Shown: positions 33,691-42,267 of the stretch, piece after piece
Numbering within the stretch: position 1 is the first letter of the stretch
Layout of the letters: each line of letters opens with the position of its first letter
Assembly: GCA_009691045.1 (NCBI GenBank)
Contig: SHWC01000008.1
Coordinates: 1 to 62,761 of the forward strand
Direction: 5' to 3'
Origin: Alphaproteobacteria bacterium
GTDB lineage: Bacteria; Pseudomonadota; Alphaproteobacteria; UBA828
Length of the DNA stretch: 62,761 bases
Translations under genes and position numbers: made by a program
The notes under the pieces: generated by a model
What the model was told of the DNA's origin: nothing
Seen by the model: the letters and a program-made list of their open reading frames with translations, nothing else
Database searches by the model: none

Positions 33691-35954
33691 ACCGTTTCTT
33701 TACGTGATAAAAGAGAGCGGTTTTTCAAGGCGCGTCTGAGCGCGTCGGGGCGGGCGATCAACGCACCGATGAGCAGCCAAAAGACGCGCTGATAGGCGAC
33801 GTCGTGCGTCAGCGAGACGACGGCGAAAACCACAATGCATGCCAAGGCGGTGACGCTGGATTCGTCGCTCACCCAGCGAGGCTTTCGAAGGGTGTATACA
33901 ACGATTAGGCCTAGAGCCGAGAGGAACGTGATCAGGCCGACCGCGCCAAACTCAGCCATCAGCCAAAGGAATGTGTTGTGAATGACGAGCGGTGCGCCGG
34001 TCTTTGCAGTCCAATCGTGCATGAACGCACCGAGGCCGGCGCCGAAGATGGGGTAATCAAACCACATCCGCAAGCCGCCCGCGAGGCTGTCCATACGATC
34101 GGCTTGAATAAAGCCATAGCGTTCGACCGTTCGCAGACCCCAGCCGAATTGCATATTGGCGACCGAACCGCTCGCCGGTTCCGACACCGCGTTGCCAAAA
34201 GAGAATATGCCGGTAATGAGGGCCGCGCCGAAAGCCACATGCAAAAGGGGCTTCCGACATTTTGGGATCGCCGCGAGGAAGATCAACACAGCAAGCGCCG
34301 CCACGCCGACGCCACGCGAGCCGGTGAGATAGATCCCCCAAGCGAGTAAGCCAAGAACGACGCCCTGCAATACGGCACCGCGCCGACGATGCCATAGCTG
34401 GCGTCCGCTTACCGCAACTGCAAGGACAAGCAGGAGCACCATGGCAAAGGCATTCCGATTGCCGATCAGGCCGCTGAATTGAGTGGAGTACCAACCCATC
34501 GACTTTAGGGCCACTTCCGCGCTGAGAATGTAGGCCCCAACCCATTCGGTGAGCACGACCCCCGCACAGGCGATTACAAGCGCTCGAAAAAGGCTCCGCG
34601 TTCCGACTTGGCCAGCGGCGGCGGTGGCCAGCGCACCGGTCAATAAATAGGCGAGTACAATGCCAAGCCCGACCAAACGGTTATAAAGCGCCCAGTCGGT
34701 CAAACCGAACCGAATCCAACCGTGGAAAAATCCGGCGACCAGCGTTGCGCCCATGAGGCCGAGTGCAAGATTGAAGTGAGGAATCCGCCATAACGTTCTC
34801 GCCACGGAGTCGCGTAGAACGAAGAGCAACATGGTGAGCCCGGCGACGATCACGATCGGATCGGCAAGGTTCGCGGAGACCGAACTTTTGGTTGTCGGCA
34901 ATTGAACCTGAACATTGACGAGAATTGCGGCCAGCGCCGGGGCGAGCCAAGCCAAGGCGCGTATGGCGCGGCTGGTTCGCCGTTGACTTTCTCCGATGCC
35001 CGCATCGATCGCGCGCTGCGGTCGCGCGTTGACGAAGAACGCGATCGCCACATTGAGCAGAACGGCGATCAGGCTCAGAAGGCCAATGGTGAGGCCCATG
35101 GTAACGCCGATTTCCGAGGGTAGATTGCCGGCCTCGAAGACATAGCTGGCGGTGAGTTCTCGAATGCCCCAGCCGCCAAAGCTGATCGGGAACGATGCCG
35201 CCATCATCACGATGGTCGACGCAGCGACCAGTTTGGCGCTGAATGCAGCGTGGATGAGATTGGCGGCCACGGTGAGATAGGCCAAAATCATGCAGGCATG
35301 CATGGCAAAGGTAATGCCGAGAATCCGCCACCCGAGCGGTCCGATCGCTACCGAAAAAATCAGCCTGAGCTCGCGTTGCTGCTTGCGCCCAAAGGCCAAT
35401 TTAGTCGCCGTCACGAGAATGAAAGCCAGGATGGAGACAAAGACAGCCAGCATCGTGCCGGGTTTTTCGGCGATACTCAGCCCGCCCAAGGCAAGCAAGG
35501 TGCTGATGATCGCCAGCAAAAGAAGCATCGCCAATGAGGAGACGCGTTCGACGGCGGTGATGAGGAAGACGGTCGACGTCACGCTACGGCTATCGGCCAT
35601 AAGGGCGGCACGCGTCGCGCCTTGCCCAATAAAATTCATGAACGCCAAGCCACCCACAATCGACATGGTGTTGACGTAGAACGAACGTCTGAGTGACTGC
35701 GCGACGCCGAATTCCGATGCCAAATAGTGGAAGCGGAGACTGCTCATTATTTGATTGGCGAGAATGAGCGCGGTAGCGATGACAAATGTCCAGACCGAGA
35801 GGCCGCTGAACAAATTGCCGAGGCGTTGGTGGTCGTTGCTTAGAAAAACCGCGGCCAAAAGGCCGATCGCGACGGCGATCTGAACAGCGCGGTGCCGGCC
35901 AATGCGGACCGACAAAAAGCCGCTTGAGCGAACTTCAGGATTGCTTGCTGTCAC
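33687..35954 (-). CDS. Fusion: flippase-like (LPG-synthase TM) domain plus O-antigen ligase domain
   Basis: 755 residues from a GTG at 35954; about 18-20 hydrophobic segments. Residues about 20-335 match the lysylphosphatidylglycerol-synthase TM/UPF0104 flippase-like family, with the diagnostic SFPISFGGWGIRELTA (255-270). Residues about 360-745 match Wzy_C/O-antigen ligase proteins: GLIGNRNAFAMVLLL (495-509), LTGSRGVGVAALAVL (543-557) and, in the large loop, HNTFLWLMAEFG (659-670) holding the His expected for ligases. WaaL-type ligases join lipid-linked glycans to lipid A or another acceptor in the periplasm. A charged junction (310-330) separates the halves. There is no internal stop or frameshift, so the fusion looks genuine. 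It stands alone, convergent with the M16 gene. Confidence 0.82.
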   Translation of the reverse strand: MTASNPEVRSSGFLSVRIGRHRAVQIAVAIGLLAAVFLSNDHQRLGNLFSGLSVWTFVIATALILANQIMSSLRFHYLASEFGVAQSLRRSFYVNTMSIVGGLAFMNFIGQGATRAALMADSRSVTSTVFLITAVERVSSLAMLLLLAIISTLLALGGLSIAEKPGTMLAVFVSILAFILVTATKLAFGRKQQRELRLIFSVAIGPLGWRILGITFAMHACMILAYLTVAANLIHAAFSAKLVAASTIVMMAASFPISFGGWGIRELTASYVFEAGNLPSEIGVTMGLTIGLLSLIAVLLNVAIAFFVNARPQRAIDAGIGESQRRTSRAIRALAWLAPALAAILVNVQVQLPTTKSSVSANLADPIVIVAGLTMLLFVLRDSVARTLWRIPHFNLALGLMGATLVAGFFHGWIRFGLTDWALYNRLVGLGIVLAYLLTGALATAAAGQVGTRSLFRALVIACAGVVLTEWVGAYILSAEVALKSMGWYSTQFSGLIGNRNAFAMVLLLVLAVAVSGRQLWHRRRGAVLQGVVLGLLAWGIYLTGSRGVGVAALAVLIFLAAIPKCRKPLLHVAFGAALITGIFSFGNAVSEPASGSVANMQFGWGLRTVERYGFIQADRMDSLAGGLRMWFDYPIFGAGLGAFMHDWTAKTGAPLVIHNTFLWLMAEFGAVGLITFLSALGLIVVYTLRKPRWVSDESSVTALACIVVFAVVSLTHDVAYQRVFWLLIGALIARPDALRRALKNRSLLSRKETV

Positions 35955-36209
35955 GCGGAATGCACCACCGAATTCTTTGTCCGCTTTTAGAAGTGCCGCT
36001 GGTCGGCCTCTCGCCAGAACAATCGAGGTTCCGCCGCACCGGCGTGGGGAACGCCCGATTCGCAGCGGGCACTCTATCGTGGCCGTCGGATAAAGCCCAA
36101 GGCGGATTGCGGGTCAAGGCTCGTCCGCCTGCCTTGCGGTCCGGGAGTCTCGCGCGGTCTTGCGCTGGGCGTGACGATCGAACATCGGCCATGCTAGCGT
36201 TTGTCGCCC

Positions 36210-37502
36210 ATGTCATTTCAGCTCAATTTCACCAAGAACTCGATTATCCGCGCCGAAGGGGGTGCGTCGGCATTCCAGCGCACGCTCGGCGAGGGCCAGC
36301 GGGCGCTGGCCGATTTGTGTGGCGCCGAGTTGGGCGAGCCTCGTGTTCGGGCGATTCTCGGCCTTCCCGGACGCACGGACGATCTGGACGGGCTTGATCG
36401 CCTCGCCGCTGCGCTCCGAGCACGATTCAAACGTCTTTTTGTGCTCGGCACCGGCGGCTCGAGCCTTGGTGGTCAGGCGATCATGGGGGCCTTGGCGCCA
36501 ACGGGCGCGCGCGACGGCCGAAGCCTGGTTTTTCTCGACAATGTCGATCCTGCGTCGTTTGCCGCTGCGTTCGAGGGCGTCGATTTGCGCGAGGCTGGGT
36601 TCTTGTCGATCAGCAAATCGGGTTCGACTGACGAGACCGTGGCGCAGACGCTGATAGCGTTTGATCGCGTATCGAGCGTGGTAGGTTCCGAGCGAGCCGG
36701 CGAACACTTCACCTTTATCGTCGAACCCGGCGATAGCCCGCTCCGGCGGTTCGCTGCCCGCTTGAAGTTGGTCACGCTCGACCACGATGCCAATTTGGGC
36801 GGTCGCTTCTCGGTGCTTTCATCGGTCGGGCTGTTGCCGGCGCTTTATCTTGGCGTCGATGCGCGCGCTTTGCGGGCTGGTGCGGCCGCCATGCTGCGCG
36901 ACGCGCAAGGCTCGAGCGAAAAGCAGCCGGCGAGTGTCGTCAAATCCGCCGTGCTCTCGGCCACGCTCATGAAGGAAGGGTGTGCCGGCGCGGTGCTCAT
37001 GAGCTATGGCGATGCGCTACAGCCTTTGGCGCGCTGGTGGCAACAATTGGTTGCCGAGTCGCTTGGCAAGGATGGTCGCGGGCTCACGCCTCAATTGGCG
37101 CGTGGGGCAACCGATCAGCACAGCCTGTTGCAGCTCTATCTGGCGGGCCCGGCTGACAAATTCTTCACGATCCTTGGGCCTGTGCCGGGGGCCGGGGGCA
37201 CCGTCATTGAGCCCTCGCTCGCGACGGCGATCGGAATCCCCTACCTTGGCGGGCGTACGCTTGAGGCGTTGTTCGCGGCGGAAACGGATGCAACCGCGGC
37301 GGCGCTCGAAGAGGCCGGTCGCTCGGTGCGCCGCATCGCGTTGCCGGCGCTCGATGCCGCGACGCTGGGTGGGTTGTTCATGCATTTCATGGTGGAAACG
37401 ATTTTGATCGCGACGCTCATTGGCGTCGATCCGTTCGGTCAGCCGGCGGTTGAATGCGCCAAGATGCGCACGCGGCAAATCCTCGAAGGACGAACGCCAT
37501 GA
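36210..37502 (+). CDS. pgi: Glucose-6-phosphate isomerase
   Basis: 430 residues from the ATG at 36210 (a TTG at 36201 is also in frame). SIS-type sugar-binding motifs: [38 protein letters not shown], and the C-terminal catalytic region with [12 protein letters not shown] and [14 protein letters not shown]. It is shorter than E. coli PGI (549) and belongs to the compact bacterial form. Its TGA overlaps the mutL ATG (ATGA). Confidence 0.9.
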   Translation: MSFQLNFTKNSIIRAEGGASAFQRTLGEGQRALADLCGAELGEPRVRAILGLPGRTDDLDGLDRLAAALRARFKRLFVLGTGGSSLGGQAIMGALAPTGARDGRSLVFLDNVDPASFAAAFEGVDLREAGFLSISKSGSTDETVAQTLIAFDRVSSVVGSERAGEHFTFIVEPGDSPLRRFAARLKLVTLDHDANLGGRFSVLSSVGLLPALYLGVDARALRAGAAAMLRDAQGSSEKQPASVVKSAVLSATLMKEGCAGAVLMSYGDALQPLARWWQQLVAESLGKDGRGLTPQLARGATDQHSLLQLYLAGPADKFFTILGPVPGAGGTVIEPSLATAIGIPYLGGRTLEALFAAETDATAAALEEAGRSVRRIALPALDAATLGGLFMHFMVETILIATLIGVDPFGQPAVECAKMRTRQILEGRTP

Positions 37503-39307
37503 CCATTCGCTTATTGCCTGAGGGCGTGGTCAATCGCATCGCGGCGGGCGAGGTGATCGAACGGCCCGCCTCGGTGGTCAAGGAATTGGTCGAAAACGCA
37601 CTCGATGCCGGTGCGACGCGTATCGAGATCGCAGTGGAGGATGGCGGCCGCGCGCTGGTGCGCGTATCGGATGACGGCGAAGGCATCGCGGCCGAGGAAT
37701 TGCCGCTTGCGCTCGCGCGTCACGCCACCTCGAAGCTCGCTGATGATGACGATCTCTTGGCGATCCACTCGCTCGGTTTTCGCGGTGAGGCGCTGCCCTC
37801 GATCGCGGCGGTCAGCCGGCTTGCGATCGTCAGTCGGCGCAAGGGCGCCGATACGGCGTTTGAGATCGTGGTCGAGGCGGGGGCCATGGGCTCGGTGCGG
37901 CCCGCCGCGCGAGCACGCGGCACCGAATTGATCGTGCGCGATCTTTTTTTCGCGACGCCCGCGCGGCTCAAATTCCTCAAGAGCGCGCGCTCTGAAATGC
38001 TGGCGATCGGCGAGATGGTCGATCGGTTGGCGATGGCGAATCCACTTGTCGGTTTCGTGCTCACGGCGGATGGCCGTCTGGCGCGGCGCTTCGAGCCCGA
38101 TCTCGGGCCCGGCGGGCTCGCGCGCTTGGCGGCGATCATGGGCCGCCCGTTCGCCGACAACGCGCTCGCGATCGATGCCGAGCGCGAGGGTATTCGCCTC
38201 ACCGGCTTCGCCGGCGTGCCGACCGAGCATCGCGCGAGCGCGCAACACCAATATCTGTTCGTCAATCGCCGGCCGGTGCGCGACCGTTTGGTTCACGGTG
38301 CTGTCCGCGCGGCCTATCAGGATTTGGTCGCCGGTGGGCGTCATCCGATGCTCGCGCTGTTCCTCGAGCTCGATCCGCACGAGGTCGATGTCAATGTGCA
38401 TCCGACCAAGGCCGAGGTGCGCTTTCGCGATGCCGGGCTGGTGCGCGGGCTGATCATCGGCGCGTTGAAGGTGGCGCTTGCGGGTGCCGGCCATCGGGCC
38501 TCATCGAGTGTCAGCAGTGCCGCGCTCGGGGCGTTTCGTCCCGGTGGGGATCATGGATCTGGCGGTTCACGCCAATTGCCGCTCGCGCCGCATGGGGGCG
38601 GTGGTTTTTCCTATGAACGGCCCTCGTCTATGCCGCCGCGTGGGCTGGCCGAAAGCGCCGCGAGTTTTCAAGCGCCGTACGATGCCGCGCGGGATAACGC
38701 GGCCGATGCGGATGAAAATTCCGATGCGGCGCCGCTTGGCCATGCGCGCGCGCAAGTGCACGGCACCTATATCGTGGCGCAAACAACAGACGGCCTCATC
38801 ATCGTCGATCAGCACGCCGCGCATGAGCGCATCGTGTTCGAGCGTATGAAGGCCGCGCTCGGCGATGGCAGCGTCAAGCGCCAGATGTTGCTGGTGCCTG
38901 AGATCGTCGAGCTCGATGAGGCGGCGATCGAGCGGTTGATGGAGCGGGGCGGCGAACTTGCCGAACTTGGCTTGGTGATCGAACGTTTCGGGTCGGGCGC
39001 CATGATCGTGCGCGAAGTGCCGGCGTTGCTCGGCCAAGCGGATGTAAAAAGCCTGGTGCGCGATTTGGCCGATGAATTGGCCGAGCTTGGTCACGCGGTC
39101 GCGCTGAAAGAAAAGCTCGGTGAAATTTGCGCGACGCTCGCTTGTCATTCGAGCATCCGCGCTGGCCGTCGGCTGAGCGCGGCTGAGATGGACGCATTGT
39201 TGCGGCAGATGGAATCAACGCCGCATGCCGGCCAGTGCAATCACGGCCGGCCGACTTATGTCGAGCTCAAGCTTGCCGACATCGAGCGCCTGTTTGGGCG
39301 ACGGTGA
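37499..39307 (+). CDS. mutL: DNA mismatch repair protein MutL
   Basis: 602 residues from the ATG at 37499. GHKL ATPase motifs: [41 protein letters not shown] and the loop with [10 protein letters not shown]. The Pro/Gly-rich linker (about 350-420) precedes the C-terminal dimerisation domain ([13 protein letters not shown], then [16 protein letters not shown] and [12 protein letters not shown]). QCNHGRPT is the typical C-terminal motif. Translationally coupled to pgi. Confidence 0.97.
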   Translation: MTIRLLPEGVVNRIAAGEVIERPASVVKELVENALDAGATRIEIAVEDGGRALVRVSDDGEGIAAEELPLALARHATSKLADDDDLLAIHSLGFRGEALPSIAAVSRLAIVSRRKGADTAFEIVVEAGAMGSVRPAARARGTELIVRDLFFATPARLKFLKSARSEMLAIGEMVDRLAMANPLVGFVLTADGRLARRFEPDLGPGGLARLAAIMGRPFADNALAIDAEREGIRLTGFAGVPTEHRASAQHQYLFVNRRPVRDRLVHGAVRAAYQDLVAGGRHPMLALFLELDPHEVDVNVHPTKAEVRFRDAGLVRGLIIGALKVALAGAGHRASSSVSSAALGAFRPGGDHGSGGSRQLPLAPHGGGGFSYERPSSMPPRGLAESAASFQAPYDAARDNAADADENSDAAPLGHARAQVHGTYIVAQTTDGLIIVDQHAAHERIVFERMKAALGDGSVKRQMLLVPEIVELDEAAIERLMERGGELAELGLVIERFGSGAMIVREVPALLGQADVKSLVRDLADELAELGHAVALKEKLGEICATLACHSSIRAGRRLSAAEMDALLRQMESTPHAGQCNHGRPTYVELKLADIERLFGRR

Positions 39308-39314
39308 GAAGAGG

Positions 39315-39380
39315 TTTCACCACAAAGACACGAAGGCACAAAGTCGATTCTTCTTCGTGCCTTGGCGCCTTTGTGGTTCA
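39315..39380. repeat. ACCACAAAG imperfect inverted repeat
   Basis: Fills the 70-base gap between convergent mutL and rsmD. The left arm contains ACCACAAAGACACGAAGG; the right arm contains CCTTTGTGGT. It can fold into a long imperfect hairpin. Similar CCACAAAG palindromes occur between genes in many environmental bacteria. The rsmD stop overlaps its right edge. Confidence 0.6.
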
Positions 39381-39944
39381 ACGTTTTTCTTTGAAGCGCA
39401 GGAACAGGATACGTGCCGCGCCGTAGCGGCGTTCGTCGAGCAACGAAAAACCAGTGGGCGGCGTGAACGCATCTTGGCGCCCGAGTTCGAGCACGCAAAG
39501 CGCGCCGTCCTTCAACCAGCCGCGCGCGCCGAGCACCTGAAGCGCGGGCGCGGCCAAATCCTCGCCATAGGGCGGATCGAGAAAGGCAAAATCGGCGGGT
39601 GTATTGCTGTGCGCGAGGCTCACCGCGTTGCCCTGCAGCACACGCGCCTCTGAGGGGCCGAGGCCGCAGGCCTTGAGATTGGCCTCGAGGGCGGCCAGCG
39701 CCGCGCGATTGTGCTCGACAAAAGTGCAATGCGCCGCGCCGCGCGAGAGTGCCTCGATACCGAGCGCGCCGGTGCCGGCAAAAACATCGAGCACGCGCGC
39801 GCCATCGAGCGTCTGGTCGGTCAGCGTGCCGTGCTCGATGATGTTGAAGATCGCCTGACGCGCTTTATCGGCGGTGGGGCGAATGTCGCGCCCTTCTGGG
39901 GCGTCGAGTCGGCGGCCCTTAAGCCGCCCGGCGACGACGCGCAT
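39378..39944 (-). CDS. rsmD: 16S rRNA (guanine(966)-N(2))-methyltransferase
   Basis: 188 residues. RVVAGRLKGRRLDAPEG and RPTADKARQAIFNII are RsmD hallmarks. The SAM motif is LDVFAGTGALGIEALSRGA and the catalytic motif is FLDPPYGED. It methylates G966 of 16S rRNA. It overlaps the 3' end of the pseudouridine synthase gene upstream by 26 bases. Confidence 0.95.
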   Translation of the reverse strand: MRVVAGRLKGRRLDAPEGRDIRPTADKARQAIFNIIEHGTLTDQTLDGARVLDVFAGTGALGIEALSRGAAHCTFVEHNRAALAALEANLKACGLGPSEARVLQGNAVSLAHSNTPADFAFLDPPYGEDLAAPALQVLGARGWLKDGALCVLELGRQDAFTPPTGFSLLDERRYGAARILFLRFKEKR

Positions 39945-40770
39945 CGGAACCGCCGGTCTTGGGCGGCATTTTTTTGCCGAGCTGCTCGCGCATCACCTTG
40001 GGCTGCACGCGCTCAAGCTCGCCGCGTTTGAGCTTGCCGAGTTGGAACGGCCCATAGGCGGTGCGGATCAAGCGGTTCACCTTGAGGCCCAAATGCGCAA
40101 ACACGCGGCGCACCTCGCGGTTCTTGCCCTCGGCGAGCGCGACCGTGAGCCAGACATTGTCGCGCTTCGCCGAATCGATGCTGGCCTCGATCGGGCCATA
40201 GCGCACGCCCTCGATCGTGATGCCGTCTTTCAGGGCAGCGAGCGCGGCGTGGTCGGGTTTGCCATAGACGCGCACGCGATAGCGCCTGATCCACCCCGTG
40301 GAGGGCAGCTCGAGCGCGCGGGCGAGCGCGCCATCATTGGTCAGCAGCAACAGGCCTTCGGAGGCGTAATCGAGCCGCCCGATCGAAATGACGCGGCCGA
40401 TGTCGCGCGGCAGGGCCTCGAACACGGTGCGGCGCCCTTCGGGGTCGCGGTGCGTGGTGATCAGGCCGTCGGGTTTGTGATAGCGCCAGAGCGCACTTGG
40501 CCGCGCGCCCTCGACCACCCTTCCATCGACGGTGAGGATTTGCTCGCGCGTCACCTTGGTTCCCGGCGCGGTGACGACCACGCCATCGAGCTTGACGCGA
40601 CCATCGGCGATCAGCCGCTCGGCATCGCGGCGCGAGGCAACGCCCGCGCGCGCCAAAACTTTTGCGATGCGCTCGGGGGCGAGCGACGGCGCGATGCGCT
40701 CAGTGGCGAGTGGTGTCGCGCTCGGCTCAGGTGTGAGCCCTTTGGCGACGCGCGGGGGCGCGTCGGTCAC
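39919..40770 (-). CDS. RsuA/RluB-family pseudouridine synthase
   Basis: 283 residues from the GTG at 40770, which overlaps the upstream stop as GTGA; a longer frame to 40842 lacks similarity. An S4 domain (IAKVLARAGVASRRDAERLI) is followed by the catalytic GRLDYASEGLLLLTNDG with the active Asp. The C-terminal 35 residues are basic. It isomerises uridine in 23S (RluB-type) or 16S rRNA. The operon GATase/pseudouridine synthase/rsmD is tightly packed. Confidence 0.93.
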   Translation of the reverse strand: MTDAPPRVAKGLTPEPSATPLATERIAPSLAPERIAKVLARAGVASRRDAERLIADGRVKLDGVVVTAPGTKVTREQILTVDGRVVEGARPSALWRYHKPDGLITTHRDPEGRRTVFEALPRDIGRVISIGRLDYASEGLLLLTNDGALARALELPSTGWIRRYRVRVYGKPDHAALAALKDGITIEGVRYGPIEASIDSAKRDNVWLTVALAEGKNREVRRVFAHLGLKVNRLIRTAYGPFQLGKLKRGELERVQPKVMREQLGKKMPPKTGGSDARRRRAA

Positions 40771-41495
40771 TGGCGGCACGCGGCGATGAGGGCGGTGAAA
40801 AGTTTGGCGTCGCCCGGATCGATCGAAAATTCGGGGTGCCATTGCACGCCGATGAAATAGCGCCGCGTCGGGTCTTCAATGCCCTCGATCACGCCATCGG
40901 GCGCGACCGCGTTGATGACAAGCCCGGCTGGCACCGTCTTGACCGCTTGGTGATGCGCGCTGTTCACGTTCATGGTGAGCGCCGGCACGATCGCGGCGAG
41001 CCTGCTGCCGCGCGTGACCGCGACCGCGTGGCCCGGTTCATCGCGCGGGTTCGGCTGCTCATGGGCGAGCGGGTTTTTGATTTCGTCCGGGATGTGCTGG
41101 ATCAACGTGCCGCCGAGCGCCACGTTCATCAGCTGTTGGCCACCGCATATGCCGAGGCTCGGCAGATCGGCCCGGTGCGCCTCGCGGCAAATGGCGAGCT
41201 CGAAGGCGGTGCGGCGGTCTTTGGTGGTCACGCTTGGGTGGCGCGCGCCGGCGCCGAACAGCGCGGGGTCGACATCGAAGGCGCCGCCGGTCACCACCAG
41301 TCCATCGACCAGCGCCAAATAATGCGCGGCCAAATCGGGCTCGTGCGGCAACGCGATGGGCAGGCCGCCGGCCGAAGCGATGGCGCTGAAATAGTTTTCG
41401 CGCAGCGCATACCAGGGGAATTTTGAATAGCCCCCGGGCGCCTCGGAATCGAGGCTGAGCCCGATCACGGGGCGATCATGGCGGGGTTTGGTCAT
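40767..41495 (-). CDS. Gamma-glutamyl-gamma-aminobutyrate hydrolase-like class I glutamine amidotransferase
   Basis: 242 residues from the ATG at 41495; an upstream frame to 41531 adds 12 unrelated residues. Peptidase C26 motifs: PVIGLSLD at the start, the nucleophile Cys in LGICGGQQLMNVALGGTLIQ, and the His/Glu in GVQWHPEF. PuuD-type enzymes cleave gamma-glutamyl-GABA in putrescine breakdown. No other putrescine gene is nearby, so the substrate is uncertain. Confidence 0.87.
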   Translation of the reverse strand: MTKPRHDRPVIGLSLDSEAPGGYSKFPWYALRENYFSAIASAGGLPIALPHEPDLAAHYLALVDGLVVTGGAFDVDPALFGAGARHPSVTTKDRRTAFELAICREAHRADLPSLGICGGQQLMNVALGGTLIQHIPDEIKNPLAHEQPNPRDEPGHAVAVTRGSRLAAIVPALTMNVNSAHHQAVKTVPAGLVINAVAPDGVIEGIEDPTRRYFIGVQWHPEFSIDPGDAKLFTALIAACRQ

Positions 41496-41549
41496 GGCGG
41501 GGAAGATAGGGGCGGGCGCGCGCCGAAGCAACCGCGTGGCGCTCTATAT

Positions 41550-41576
41550 CCCTCTCCGCCAGCGGGGCGGAGAGGG
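41550..41576. repeat. CCCTCTCCGCC palindrome
   Basis: 11-bp arms CCCTCTCCGCC/GGCGGAGAGGG with a 5-base loop, in the divergent gap between the amidotransferase and tadA genes. It is a second copy of the element at 18609-18636. Confidence 0.7.
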
Positions 41577-41627
41577 AACTCCTCGCTGTGGCTTGACGGG
41601 CGGGCGCCCATTGAAGAGTGTCGCGCC

Positions 41628-42101
41628 ATGACGGCCCCAGCCCTGACCCCCCAAGCCTTCACCCCTATGCAACGCGCTTTGGCCGAGGCCGAGGCGGCGG
41701 CCGCGCGCGGCGAGGTGCCGGTCGGCGCGGTGATCGTGGACGGCGAAACGGGGGCGGTGCTGGCGGCCTCGGGCAATCGCACCGAGGCGGACTGCGACCC
41801 AAGCGCGCATGCCGAGATGCTGGCGATTCGCGCGGCCGCGAAGCGCCTCGGCTCGGCTCGCCTGCCGGCGTGCGATCTCTATGTCACGCTCGAGCCCTGC
41901 GCGATGTGCGCGCAGGCGATTTCCTTCGCGCGCATCAGGCGGCTCTATTATGGCGCGCGCGATGCCAAGGGCGGCGGCGTCGAGCATGGCGCGCGGGTGT
42001 TTACGCACGCCACCTGCCACCACCGGCCGGAGATTTATGGTGGGATTGAGGAGGGGAGAGCTTCGGACCTGCTCAGAAGCTTTTTCCAACTGAGGCGGTG
42101 A
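41628..42101 (+). CDS. tadA: tRNA-specific adenosine deaminase
   Basis: 157 residues from the ATG at 41628. The zinc-deaminase motifs are HAEMLAIRAAAK (His and catalytic Glu) and PCAMCAQAISFARI (two Cys). VPVGAVIVDG precedes, and GAKG-type DAKGGGVEHGARVF follows. TadA converts A34 to inosine in tRNA-Arg. A generic nucleoside deaminase is the alternative. Divergent from the amidotransferase gene. Confidence 0.9.
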   Translation: MTAPALTPQAFTPMQRALAEAEAAAARGEVPVGAVIVDGETGAVLAASGNRTEADCDPSAHAEMLAIRAAAKRLGSARLPACDLYVTLEPCAMCAQAISFARIRRLYYGARDAKGGGVEHGARVFTHATCHHRPEIYGGIEEGRASDLLRSFFQLRR

Positions 42102-42104
42102 TCC

Positions 42105-42126
42105 CCCTTCCCCGCGAGGGGAAGGG
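42105..42126. repeat. CCCTTCCCC/GGGGAAGGG hairpin
   Basis: 9-bp arms around GCGA, three bases after the tadA stop. The right arm with its flank, GAGGGGAAGGG (42116-42126), recurs in inverted orientation at 44961-44971 on the far side of the AAA gene. Confidence 0.65.
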
Positions 42127-42267
42127 CCGGGGTTGGGGCGGACCTTCAAGGCGGCCGAAGGCGGCCCGGGGGAATAAATCCAACAATGCGTATTCTGATA
42201 GGTTAGATAAGAAAAATAAGCAGCCAATCACTCGGGTTGTACGGTGCAAATTGTCGTGGTGGCGCCG

